Shown piece by piece: positions 55,668 to 64,000 of a DNA stretch of 64,000 bases. Positions within the stretch are counted from its first letter, which is position 1. Every line of letters starts with the position of its first letter. A model generated the notes under the pieces. The model was not told the DNA's origin, did not search any database, and saw nothing but the letters and a program-made list of their open reading frames with translations. Source of the DNA: Chlorobiota bacterium (lineage in GTDB: Bacteria; Bacteroidota; Bacteroidia; Bacteroidales; JAADGE01); assembly GCA_013152535.1 (NCBI GenBank), contig JAADGE010000082.1, forward strand, positions 1 through 64,000, written 5' to 3'. The translations under genes and the position numbers were made by a program.

Positions 55668-57359
55668 TTAATTATTAGTTTTTCCGTAACTTTTATTATT
55701 TGATTTATTAAAAGCAGCGGCTTTTCGTTGAATATCACCTGAAGCCAATCGGTAATTAATTAATTTCCTGATTTCTTTTGTACTGTATGTATTAAGATGT
55801 TGATTATTTATTACGGTTTGCCTCGGGGAATCATCGCCCATTTTCGGATTTAATTTCTTTTCAAAATTTTTAGCAGGCTGTTCTTGCATTACACCATTGC
55901 TGAATGTGATTGGACCGCCTTCAGAATCTGTTAAATAAAAATAATTATTTGATTCATCAAATTCTTTAATGACATCATATCCGTCAACAATAATAAGAAG
56001 ATAATAATCTCCTGTTATTGAAGGCATTGTATATTGCCAGCTAAAGCGGTCGCCTTCAGGTGTGTTTCCGTAAACAGAATAAGCAACACTCTGTCCTGAC
56101 GGAACATCAACCCAATTCCACCAATTCTGATCAATTTCACTGTCTCCGTTTGTTCCTAAACTTCCGTTTCCTCCTTGTGTCCATGTTCCGTCTGTATTAT
56201 CATCACTATAATAATCATATAGTAAAATGCCGTAATCATTTGCATTGTTTGCATTGTAATAAATGTAAAGAATATTCCAATCTCTTGATGAAGGAATATA
56301 ATTAGTTCCTGTATTATAGGCGTTATATTTTGCTACACGGGCACGCGGATTTGTGTTTCCGGGATCTGAAACATCATCATGAAGGTCATATAATTCCCAA
56401 GCCATTAAATCATAACCTGAATTAATATCACCGTCATCAACTTGATGGTCTCCGTCTGAATCAGGATTAGAAAAAACATTAGTTGCGGCAAATGCACAAA
56501 AAGCAAAATCACCGCTTACAAAGAAGTTGTAATCAACCCAAATGTAACCGTTGTCGCCCCAGCTTGTACCCCAGGTATTTACAATACGGAAAGCACCGTT
56601 ATTTCCTTTACTGTCATCATAACCGCAAAGAGTCATCGCATGATAAGCATTTTGACCTTGGTAGTCTTCTGTATCACTGTATATTACATCACTCGAATTC
56701 CAAGCCATAAAATTTTCTCCGAGTTTTGCTCCGAAAGTTAGTACTCTTCCTTGAGCCAAATATTGTTTTATTGTTTTAATCTTAACATCTACTTGCCGAT
56801 AACTTTCAATTTTGTATTTGGCTGCATTTGTATTTTCGGTTCCTGAAGGAGAACTTGAGCAATCACCCAAATTTGTATATGGTGTTGTTGCTAAATCAGC
56901 TACTCCGCCGGATATCATAGCATCGTAAGCCGGTTCAAAGCCTGTTCCGTTACAATCATCTCCTTTTTTAGCACTCGGAATAGACCAAAATAAATATTTA
57001 GGACTGAATATTTGACTGTTGTTGAATGTTGTTCGGTGATTATCATCCCAAGCTTCCAAAAACGATTTGTGATTGTAACCGGTTGCCCAGGCAACGCATG
57101 TTCCGTATGAACCCTGATCACCTATCGGCGGAAAATATGCCGATAAATCAACTGAACCGGGAAGTTGACCCGAACCGAGATAAATGTCATTTTCAATAGC
57201 AGTTGTATCATCGCCCATAGTGCCGCCCAGACCAAACCAACCGAGGGCTTGTGAAAGGTTATTCAAAGAATTAGGGTTATCCGGATCACAACTCGGGAGA
57301 ACTGCAAACAGACCGATGACAAAACTTAAAATTAAAATTTTGTTAATTAATTTTTTCAT
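55668..57359 (-). CDS. Secreted lipoprotein-like C1A cysteine peptidase
   Basis: Lipobox-like LFAVLPSCDP; FPPIGDQGSYGTCVAWATGYNHKSF catalytic Cys; YHAMTLCGYDDSKGNNGAFRIVNTWGTSWGDNGYIWV His/Asn. Confidence 0.85.
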   Translation of the reverse strand: MKKLINKILILSFVIGLFAVLPSCDPDNPNSLNNLSQALGWFGLGGTMGDDTTAIENDIYLGSGQLPGSVDLSAYFPPIGDQGSYGTCVAWATGYNHKSFLEAWDDNHRTTFNNSQIFSPKYLFWSIPSAKKGDDCNGTGFEPAYDAMISGGVADLATTPYTNLGDCSSSPSGTENTNAAKYKIESYRQVDVKIKTIKQYLAQGRVLTFGAKLGENFMAWNSSDVIYSDTEDYQGQNAYHAMTLCGYDDSKGNNGAFRIVNTWGTSWGDNGYIWVDYNFFVSGDFAFCAFAATNVFSNPDSDGDHQVDDGDINSGYDLMAWELYDLHDDVSDPGNTNPRARVAKYNAYNTGTNYIPSSRDWNILYIYYNANNANDYGILLYDYYSDDNTDGTWTQGGNGSLGTNGDSEIDQNWWNWVDVPSGQSVAYSVYGNTPEGDRFSWQYTMPSITGDYYLLIIVDGYDVIKEFDESNNYFYLTDSEGGPITFSNGVMQEQPAKNFEKKLNPKMGDDSPRQTVINNQHLNTYSTKEIRKLINYRLASGDIQRKAAAFNKSNNKSYGKTNN

Positions 57360-57432
57360 AATATTTAGGTTTAATTTTAGATTAATAAGGTTATAAAGAT
57401 ATAACTTTTTTCTGAATTGGTATTTTGATAAG

Positions 57433-58383
57433 TTATTTTTTTAGAAGTATAAATGTATTGTCATCTGTAAAATCACTCTCTTTCAATAGTTTTATCTTAA
57501 AATTTTCAGGATTTGAAATATAGAAAATACTGTTTTCAAATGTTAATATTCCCGAAATTTCAGCATCTTTAAATTTTGTTTCCGAAAAAAATAAACAGTT
57601 TTTAAATTCAGAAATCATATTGAATTTGCATTTTAAAAACTCGGTTCTTCCCCTGAATACCGAAGTATTAAATTTTATTGACCTGTAAAATTCAGAATAA
57701 TTAAAAAATACATCATCGAAGAATTTAACTTTAGTAAAATCTGCATTTCTATTAAATTTTACGGATGCAAATCTTGCACTTCGGTTAAATTCAGACAGCT
57801 GAAACAGCACATTATCGTCAAAAACAGCATCAGAAATATTGAAATATCCGGAGCTTTCTATAATGTTAAATTTAGCATATTTTATAAAATGCGACTTACT
57901 GAAATTTGCACCTTTAGGACTAAAAAATGCTGATTCAAAGTTTGTTAAATTTTGAAACATTGAGTTTGAAAAGATTGCGACATCTTTAAAATCGGAATAG
58001 GAAAAATCAACAGTATCCTGAAATGTGCAGTTTACAAAGCATACACTTTTGTTAAACTCGGATATAATCCTGAATTCATTATTTTTTTTATGAGCAATTA
58101 TTTTTCCTTTAAAAGTGCAATCGTAGAATGTAAGAGCCGAATTTATCGTATGTTTTATTAAATTCGCATTAACCAAATATTTTTCTTTGCTTTTTGTAAA
58201 ATCAATGTCTCCGATAATAGTTGCATTTCTTAAAATTATGTTTTTTTCTTTACTTAATTTATTGTTTATTTCGGAAGCATCAATAATTTTGCTTCTTGAA
58301 TCGTCAAAATTGATTTTTTCTTCTTTGTTGCAGGAAATAAGCAATGTTAACGGAATTATAAAGACGAAAATAAGATTTTTCAT
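57433..58383 (-). CDS. Pentapeptide-repeat-like lipoprotein
   Basis: Lipobox LTLLISCNKE; regular 5-residue F/A-x-F periodicity (FVNCTFQDTVDFSYSDFKDVAIFSNSMFQNLTNF...). Confidence 0.75.
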   Translation of the reverse strand: MKNLIFVFIIPLTLLISCNKEEKINFDDSRSKIIDASEINNKLSKEKNIILRNATIIGDIDFTKSKEKYLVNANLIKHTINSALTFYDCTFKGKIIAHKKNNEFRIISEFNKSVCFVNCTFQDTVDFSYSDFKDVAIFSNSMFQNLTNFESAFFSPKGANFSKSHFIKYAKFNIIESSGYFNISDAVFDDNVLFQLSEFNRSARFASVKFNRNADFTKVKFFDDVFFNYSEFYRSIKFNTSVFRGRTEFLKCKFNMISEFKNCLFFSETKFKDAEISGILTFENSIFYISNPENFKIKLLKESDFTDDNTFILLKK

Positions 58384-59054
58384 TATTTAAAGGATTTACA
58401 TTTGTTCAGAAAAAAATATGTTTGTTCTCCGGCATCTTGCATTGTGTTTCCCAACGATACAAAACCGTGATTTTTTAAAATGATAAAATCAGAGTTGTGC
58501 AGCAAATTTAAAGCATTTTTTGCAAATTCAACAGTACCGTAGGGTAATTCTTTTTCAGTAGTCGGAATATTTAATTGTTCGGCATGTTTCAAAATTTCGG
58601 GAGAATGCCCGTGAAATATTGCATTAATATCGTTCCTGTTTTTATAAATAAGAAAGTGCATTATTGATTCTGATGAAGGTTCTTTCTCGCCTTTTCCGGT
58701 AATTAAATTTTGATTTTTATAATAATTTATAACTTCAGAGAAATCCGTATTCACCATGCTGTCGTTCAGTGCTGTACGGCTTGCCGTAATTATAAAATTA
58801 TTTTCTTTTGAATTAAGTCTGAAACTTAAATTTCCGGAGGAACCGCCGGGATAGGGAGGTGCTAAATTTTTATGATTAAAAACAGCACACCAATATTTCA
58901 ATTCATACAATAAAGGATGTTCACTTATCGTTTTGCCGATGTTTTTGTAATTAAATTTTACACCGTTGTAAGGTTCTGCCATATCAAAAAATAAAAACGC
59001 ATAAAAATAAGCTTTTTTTGATATTATTTGAATGATTGTTTTTAATTTTGACAA
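58383..59054 (-). CDS. Class II aldolase/adducin family protein
   Basis: GGSSGNLSFRL; PSSESIMHFLIYKNRNDINAIFHGHSPEIL; FIILKNHGFVSLG. Confidence 0.85.
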   Translation of the reverse strand: MSKLKTIIQIISKKAYFYAFLFFDMAEPYNGVKFNYKNIGKTISEHPLLYELKYWCAVFNHKNLAPPYPGGSSGNLSFRLNSKENNFIITASRTALNDSMVNTDFSEVINYYKNQNLITGKGEKEPSSESIMHFLIYKNRNDINAIFHGHSPEILKHAEQLNIPTTEKELPYGTVEFAKNALNLLHNSDFIILKNHGFVSLGNTMQDAGEQTYFFLNKCKSFK

Positions 59055-59066
59055 AATTTTCTTAAT

Positions 59067-60029
59067 ATGATTAATAAAATTTTCAGTATTTTATTGTTAT
59101 CTTTTTTGTTTCAGACGAGTTTCTCGCAAAGAGCAACCTTTGAAAAGAAAAAGATAACGGTTGGTGATCAGATTACTTTAAAATTGGAAATTCCTGAAAA
59201 TGCCGGAAAAAATATTCAGTTTCCCGTTTTTGATAAAGTAATTATTCCGGGCATTGAAATTATAAACAAAAGCAGTGTCGGGAAAACCGATGATAATTTT
59301 TTAGAGCAATTATATACCGTAACTTCTTTTAAAGATTCACTGTTTTTAATAAAAGGTTTTAAATTTATTGTTGACGGCGATACTTTAATAACAAATCCGT
59401 TGCGTTTAAAGGTTTCGTATTTTAAACCTGATTCTGCATTTATGAGTAAAATTGATACTGCACAACAACTCAAAATTGCCGATATTAAAAGTCCTGTTGA
59501 TGCTCCTTTAACATTTAAAGAATTTATGCAACGCTTCGGTTGGTATATATTACTAAGTATTATTTTGATAGTGATTATTCTTCTGTTAATCAGGTATATA
59601 AAGAAAAGAAAAGCAGAAGAAAAACCGCTGTTTGTAAAAACTAAATCTGAAATACCGGCACATATAAGAGCAATTCAACGAATAAATGAAATAAAAAATA
59701 AAGAACTTCACAAGAAGAATAATTTAAAACCATTTTACACAGAATTAAGTAATATAATAAGAATATATCTTGAAGAACGATTTAAAATTCAGGCATTAGA
59801 ATCCGTAACAAATGAAATTATTGAAAATTTTGATAAAACTGAATTTGCAAGTGAGAATTTGAATAATAAATTGAAAGAACTGTTATCCTTGTCCGATATG
59901 GTTAAATTTGCAAAGAATGAACCGGATGAGTATCGCAATGAAATGATGATTGAATATGCACTTTCTTTTGTCAATAAAACAAAAGAAAAAGATGAAGACG
60001 AATTAACTGACGGGAAAATTGAAAATTAA
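59067..60029 (+). CDS. BatD-like secreted/membrane protein of the VWA operon
   Basis: Signal peptide, N-terminal beta domain, one TM, DUF4381-like cytoplasmic tail; immediately upstream of two VWA genes. Confidence 0.75.
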   Translation: MINKIFSILLLSFLFQTSFSQRATFEKKKITVGDQITLKLEIPENAGKNIQFPVFDKVIIPGIEIINKSSVGKTDDNFLEQLYTVTSFKDSLFLIKGFKFIVDGDTLITNPLRLKVSYFKPDSAFMSKIDTAQQLKIADIKSPVDAPLTFKEFMQRFGWYILLSIILIVIILLLIRYIKKRKAEEKPLFVKTKSEIPAHIRAIQRINEIKNKELHKKNNLKPFYTELSNIIRIYLEERFKIQALESVTNEIIENFDKTEFASENLNNKLKELLSLSDMVKFAKNEPDEYRNEMMIEYALSFVNKTKEKDEDELTDGKIEN

Positions 60030-61014
60030 AATTATGGTTTTTGCACATCCTTCATATTTTTGGTTGTTTTTGATATTAATACCGATGATTATCTGGTATA
60101 TTTTCAGAAAATCAAAATCACAGGCAAGTTTGCTGTACTCTTCTGTGAATGTATTTGATAATATAAAAAAACCTTTAAAATATTATTTAAGACATTTATT
60201 ATTTATTATTCGATTAGCTGTAATTTCTTTATTGATACTTATTTTAGCACGTCCGCAAATTGAAAAAGTACAAAATAAAATAACACAAGGAATTGATATT
60301 GTTATTGCTTTGGACATTTCCGGGAGTATGTTAGCACAAGATTTTAAACCTAACCGGCTTGAAGCATCAAAAGATATTGCAATAGAATTTATAAACAAGC
60401 AGGAAAATGATCGAATAGGATTGGTAGTTTTTGCCGGTGAAGCGTTTACTCAATGTCCGGTTACCATTGACCATAAAGTGCTGATTAATATGTTTGCCGG
60501 TGTAAAACAAGGTTTGATTGATGACGGTACGGCAATCGGTCATGGATTAGCAACGGCTGTAAATGATTTAAAAGACAGCAAATCAAAAAGTAAGATAGTT
60601 ATTCTTCTGACAGACGGAGAGAATAATGCCGGAAATATTGATCCTATGACAGCGGCTGATTTGGCTGCAAAGTATAATATCAAAGTTTATACAATAGGGG
60701 TAGGAAAGAACGGCTATGCCGATATGCCGGTGCAAACAGTTTTCGGAACTCAAATGCAAAAAGTCGAAGTGAAAATTGATGAAGAAACTTTGAAATTGAT
60801 TGCAAAAAAAACCGGAGGAAAATATTTCAGAGCAACCGATAATAATAAACTTAAAAAGATATATGATGAAATTGAAAAACTTGAAAAAGACAAAATAAAA
60901 GAAAAACTCGGAAAGAAAACAGAAGAAGAATATATGCGTTTCTTAATTCCGGCTTTAATTCTGCTTGTTCTTGAAATTTTACTAAGATACACGGTTTTAA
61001 GAACTATACCATAG
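60019..61014 (+). CDS. VWA-domain membrane protein BatA-like
   Basis: FAHPSYFWLFLILIPMI; IDIVIALDISGSMLAQDFKPNRLEASK MIDAS motif; likely start at 60034. Confidence 0.9.
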   Translation: MKIKIMVFAHPSYFWLFLILIPMIIWYIFRKSKSQASLLYSSVNVFDNIKKPLKYYLRHLLFIIRLAVISLLILILARPQIEKVQNKITQGIDIVIALDISGSMLAQDFKPNRLEASKDIAIEFINKQENDRIGLVVFAGEAFTQCPVTIDHKVLINMFAGVKQGLIDDGTAIGHGLATAVNDLKDSKSKSKIVILLTDGENNAGNIDPMTAADLAAKYNIKVYTIGVGKNGYADMPVQTVFGTQMQKVEVKIDEETLKLIAKKTGGKYFRATDNNKLKKIYDEIEKLEKDKIKEKLGKKTEEEYMRFLIPALILLVLEILLRYTVLRTIP

Positions 61015-61032
61015 AAACAAATATTATAAAAC

Positions 61033-62058
61033 ATGAATTTATTTCAATTTAAAAATCCCGAATATTTTTGGTTATTTTTACTTATTCCTGTTTTTATTTT
61101 GCTGTATATTTCAGCAAATTATTTCAGAAAAAAAGTATTGAAACGTTTTGGTGATGAAGATTTACTGCGAAAATTATTTCCTGATTATTCAAAATACAGA
61201 ATTTTATTTAAAAATATGCTTATAGGGACGGCATTAATATTTATGATTCTTGCGGCAGCGCGACCGCAATCGGGCAACAAAGTAAAAGTTCGGGCAACAA
61301 AAAACAGAGAAATTATTTTTGCGCTTGATGTGTCTTCCAGTATGCTTGCTCAAGATGTAAAACCGGACAGATTATATCGTGCAAAACAAATTATAAGCGA
61401 ATTATACCGAAAAAACCCTTATGACAGAATGGGACTGATAATATTTGCCGGTGAAGCATTTGTTCAAATTCCTCTGACATCAAACTTCTCAAATTCCGAT
61501 ATTATTTTATCTTCAATTTCTCCGGATATTATTCCTGTTCAGGGAACAAATATAAGCAGTGCAATAAATTTGGCTGCAAATATGTTTGATAAAACAAATA
61601 CTGAAAGTCAAAAGTTCGTTTTAATTTTAACAGATGGTGAAAATCACGAACAAAAAGCTATTGATGCAGCAAAAGAAGTAAAGAAAAGCGGTATTATTAT
61701 TTCAACTGTCGGTATTGGTAAAAAAAGTGCTGTTCCTATACCTGAATCTCAAACCGGTGAATATAAGAAAGATAAAAACGGAAAAGTCGTTCTTACAAAA
61801 CTAAATGAAGTGCTTTTAACGCAAATTGCAAATGCCGGAGGAGGAAAATATTACGATACAGGTAATTTTTATTCTGATATTAATAAAATTCAACATCAAA
61901 TTAATTCATTCGGAAAAAAAGGCGGAAAAACCGAAGTAATGGATTATGCTGATTTATTTCCCTATTTTATTTTTATCGCTTTTCTTCTGCTGATTACAGA
62001 ATTTATATTTTTAGAACGGAGAAATCAAAAATTGACCAATTTGAGAATATTTAAATAA
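61033..62058 (+). CDS. VWA-domain membrane protein BatB-like
   Basis: FKNPEYFWLFLLIPVF; EIIFALDVSSSMLAQDVKPDRLYRAK MIDAS motif. Confidence 0.9.
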   Translation: MNLFQFKNPEYFWLFLLIPVFILLYISANYFRKKVLKRFGDEDLLRKLFPDYSKYRILFKNMLIGTALIFMILAAARPQSGNKVKVRATKNREIIFALDVSSSMLAQDVKPDRLYRAKQIISELYRKNPYDRMGLIIFAGEAFVQIPLTSNFSNSDIILSSISPDIIPVQGTNISSAINLAANMFDKTNTESQKFVLILTDGENHEQKAIDAAKEVKKSGIIISTVGIGKKSAVPIPESQTGEYKKDKNGKVVLTKLNEVLLTQIANAGGGKYYDTGNFYSDINKIQHQINSFGKKGGKTEVMDYADLFPYFIFIAFLLLITEFIFLERRNQKLTNLRIFK

Positions 62059-62069
62059 TTTAATATTTT

Positions 62070-62723
62070 GTGAATAAAACCAAAATCATTCAACAAACAA
62101 TAATCTTCGTAAAACAAACTTTAAACAAAGCCGAAGGCTCTCACGATTGGTTTCATATTTATCGGGTTTGGAAAAATACCCGACTCATTTTAAAAACAGA
62201 AAAAGCAAATTCGTTAGTTTGTGAACTTGCTGCGTTGCTTCATGATATTGCCGATCATAAATTTAACGAAGGTAACGAAACAATAGGTCCGAAAAAAACA
62301 GAGCAATATTTATTATCTCTGAATATTGATAATGAGATTGTTACACCGGTTGTTAATATCGTAAAAAACATATCTTTTCTCGGAGGGCATCAAAAAAATA
62401 ATTATTTTTCACCTGAATTGGCAGTGGTTCAAGATGCCGACAGATTAGATGCAATAGGTGCAATCGGTATTGCCAGAACATTTGCATACGGCGGTTTTAA
62501 AAAACGTGAAATATATAATCCCGACATAAAACCGAATTTGCAAATGAGCAAAGAAGAATATAAAAACAGCACAGCTCCGACAATTAATCATTTCTACGAA
62601 AAATTGTTACTTTTGAAAGATAAAATGAATACCGAAACCGGAAAAACACTCGCCGAAAAACGACACAACTTTATGTTGCAATATCTTTCTCAATTTTATG
62701 ATGAGTGGGCAGGAGATGTCTAA
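62070..62723 (+). CDS. HD-domain phosphohydrolase
   Basis: GSHDWFHIYRVWKNTRLI; ALLHDIADHKF; VVQDADRLDAIGAIGIARTFAYGG. Confidence 0.9.
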   Translation: MNKTKIIQQTIIFVKQTLNKAEGSHDWFHIYRVWKNTRLILKTEKANSLVCELAALLHDIADHKFNEGNETIGPKKTEQYLLSLNIDNEIVTPVVNIVKNISFLGGHQKNNYFSPELAVVQDADRLDAIGAIGIARTFAYGGFKKREIYNPDIKPNLQMSKEEYKNSTAPTINHFYEKLLLLKDKMNTETGKTLAEKRHNFMLQYLSQFYDEWAGDV

Positions 62724-62730
62724 TTTGTAA

Positions 62731-62751
62731 GTCGCCTTTCCGGAGGCGACA
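62731..62751 (+). terminator. Rho-independent terminator
   Basis: gtcgcctttccggaggcgacattttt. Confidence 0.75.
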
Positions 62752-62829
62752 TTTTTGCAAATATCTCTCTCACAGCAACAATTAATATTAAATATTTGTT
62801 AAAACATATCAATTCTTAATTATAAAAAA

Positions 62830-64000
62830 ATGATTATAACAGAAAAACCCGATAATTTAGTCGATCATTTTGAAATTGCAACCGAAAAATTTAAAAACAA
62901 CAAACTTTTCGGTACAAAAAACAAACAAACCGGTAAATACGAATGGACAACTTATGATGATGTCAGAAAAAGAGTTGATAGTTTCCGAGCCGGTTTAGCT
63001 TCCTTAAATATTAAAAAAGATGATGTAGTCGGAATCATAGCCAATAACAGAACAGAATGGGCTGTTGCTGCTTTTGCAACATACGGATTAGCAGCACGAT
63101 TTGTTCCGATGTATGAAAATGAAATCTTAAAAATTTGGCGATATATTATTAAAGATGCAGGGATAAAATTTTTATTAGTTTCAAATAAAAAAATTTATGA
63201 CCAAGTAAAGATATTGAAAGATGAGATTGAAAGCTTAGAGCATATTTTTATCATTGAGTATTCAGGAGATAAGAGTATGCAATATCTTGAAAATATCGGT
63301 AAAAAAAATCCTGTTAAATTAATAAAACCGGGAGTAAATGATATTGCAGCTTTAATATATACTTCCGGAACAACCGGAGACCCGAAAGGTGTTTTGTTAA
63401 CTCACGGGAATTTTGTTTCAAATTCTCGGGCAGGATTTCACCGATATAAAAATATTCTTAATGAAACATCTCGTAGTTTATCGATACTTCCATGGGCTCA
63501 CAGCTACGGGCAAACTGCCGAATTATACAATTGGTTTTTTGTAGGCGGTTCAATCGGCTTTATGGAAAGTGTAGAAACAATGGCAGAAGATTTATTGAAG
63601 GTTCAGCCGACTTTTTTAATTGCCGTTCCGCGTGTTTTTAATAAAATTTATGACGGAATTCAAGCTAAAATGAATGAAGAAGGCGGTATTAAAAAGAAAC
63701 TGTTTGATATATCAGTTAATGCAGCTAAAAAATATCGCGAACAAAAAGGTGCTGTCGGTTTCGGAACAAAATTGAAACTAAAACTGGGTAATAAGCTTGT
63801 TTTCTCAAAAATACAAGCAAAATTCGGAGGAAAACTTATAGCCTCAATAACAGCAAGTGCTAAAATGAATAATGAAATTTCTTATTTCTTTACCGATATC
63901 GGTCTGCCTGTTTATGATTGTTATGGTTTGAGTGAAACATCACCGGCAATTTCAATGAACAGTCCGGAACTGAATAAACCCGGAAGTGTGGGTTCTCCTT
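62830..64000 (+). CDS. Long-chain fatty acid-CoA ligase (AMP-binding), truncated at window end
   Basis: Absent from the ORF track because it runs off the edge; MIITEKPDNLVDHFEIATEKF...ALIYTSGTTGDPKGVLLTHGNF...YDCYGLSETSPAISMNSPELNKPGSVGSP. Confidence 0.92.
   Translation, partial: MIITEKPDNLVDHFEIATEKFKNNKLFGTKNKQTGKYEWTTYDDVRKRVDSFRAGLASLNIKKDDVVGIIANNRTEWAVAAFATYGLAARFVPMYENEILKIWRYIIKDAGIKFLLVSNKKIYDQVKILKDEIESLEHIFIIEYSGDKSMQYLENIGKKNPVKLIKPGVNDIAALIYTSGTTGDPKGVLLTHGNFVSNSRAGFHRYKNILNETSRSLSILPWAHSYGQTAELYNWFFVGGSIGFMESVETMAEDLLKVQPTFLIAVPRVFNKIYDGIQAKMNEEGGIKKKLFDISVNAAKKYREQKGAVGFGTKLKLKLGNKLVFSKIQAKFGGKLIASITASAKMNNEISYFFTDIGLPVYDCYGLSETSPAISMNSPELNKPGSVGSP

Overview
The window is AT-rich DNA with gene content typical of Bacteroidetes. 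It is densely packed and mostly housekeeping: rpsA, lysS, pgi, recN, dapA, ligA, an lptD-like gene, pyrG, yidC, serA/serC, a BatA/BatB-type VWA pair and one tRNA-Leu(GAG). I see no CRISPR array, phage, transposase or rRNA. The strongest unusual signal is a cluster of three perfect short tandem duplications (10, 7 and 11 bp) within about 825 bp. Two break glucose-6-phosphate isomerase. The third breaks the 5' end of lysyl-tRNA synthetase and creates an overlapping ATGA stop/start at the junction. Removing one copy at each site restores intact reading frames. Other items of interest are a butyrate kinase fused in frame to an ABC_sub_bind/TrpX-like sensor domain, an ABM-like domain fused to MazG, a CsgG/DUF2380-like gene split by a small indel with an upstream repeat of GCAAAT half-sites, and several repeat-rich secreted proteins. 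Product names come from reading the supplied translations; no database search was run.
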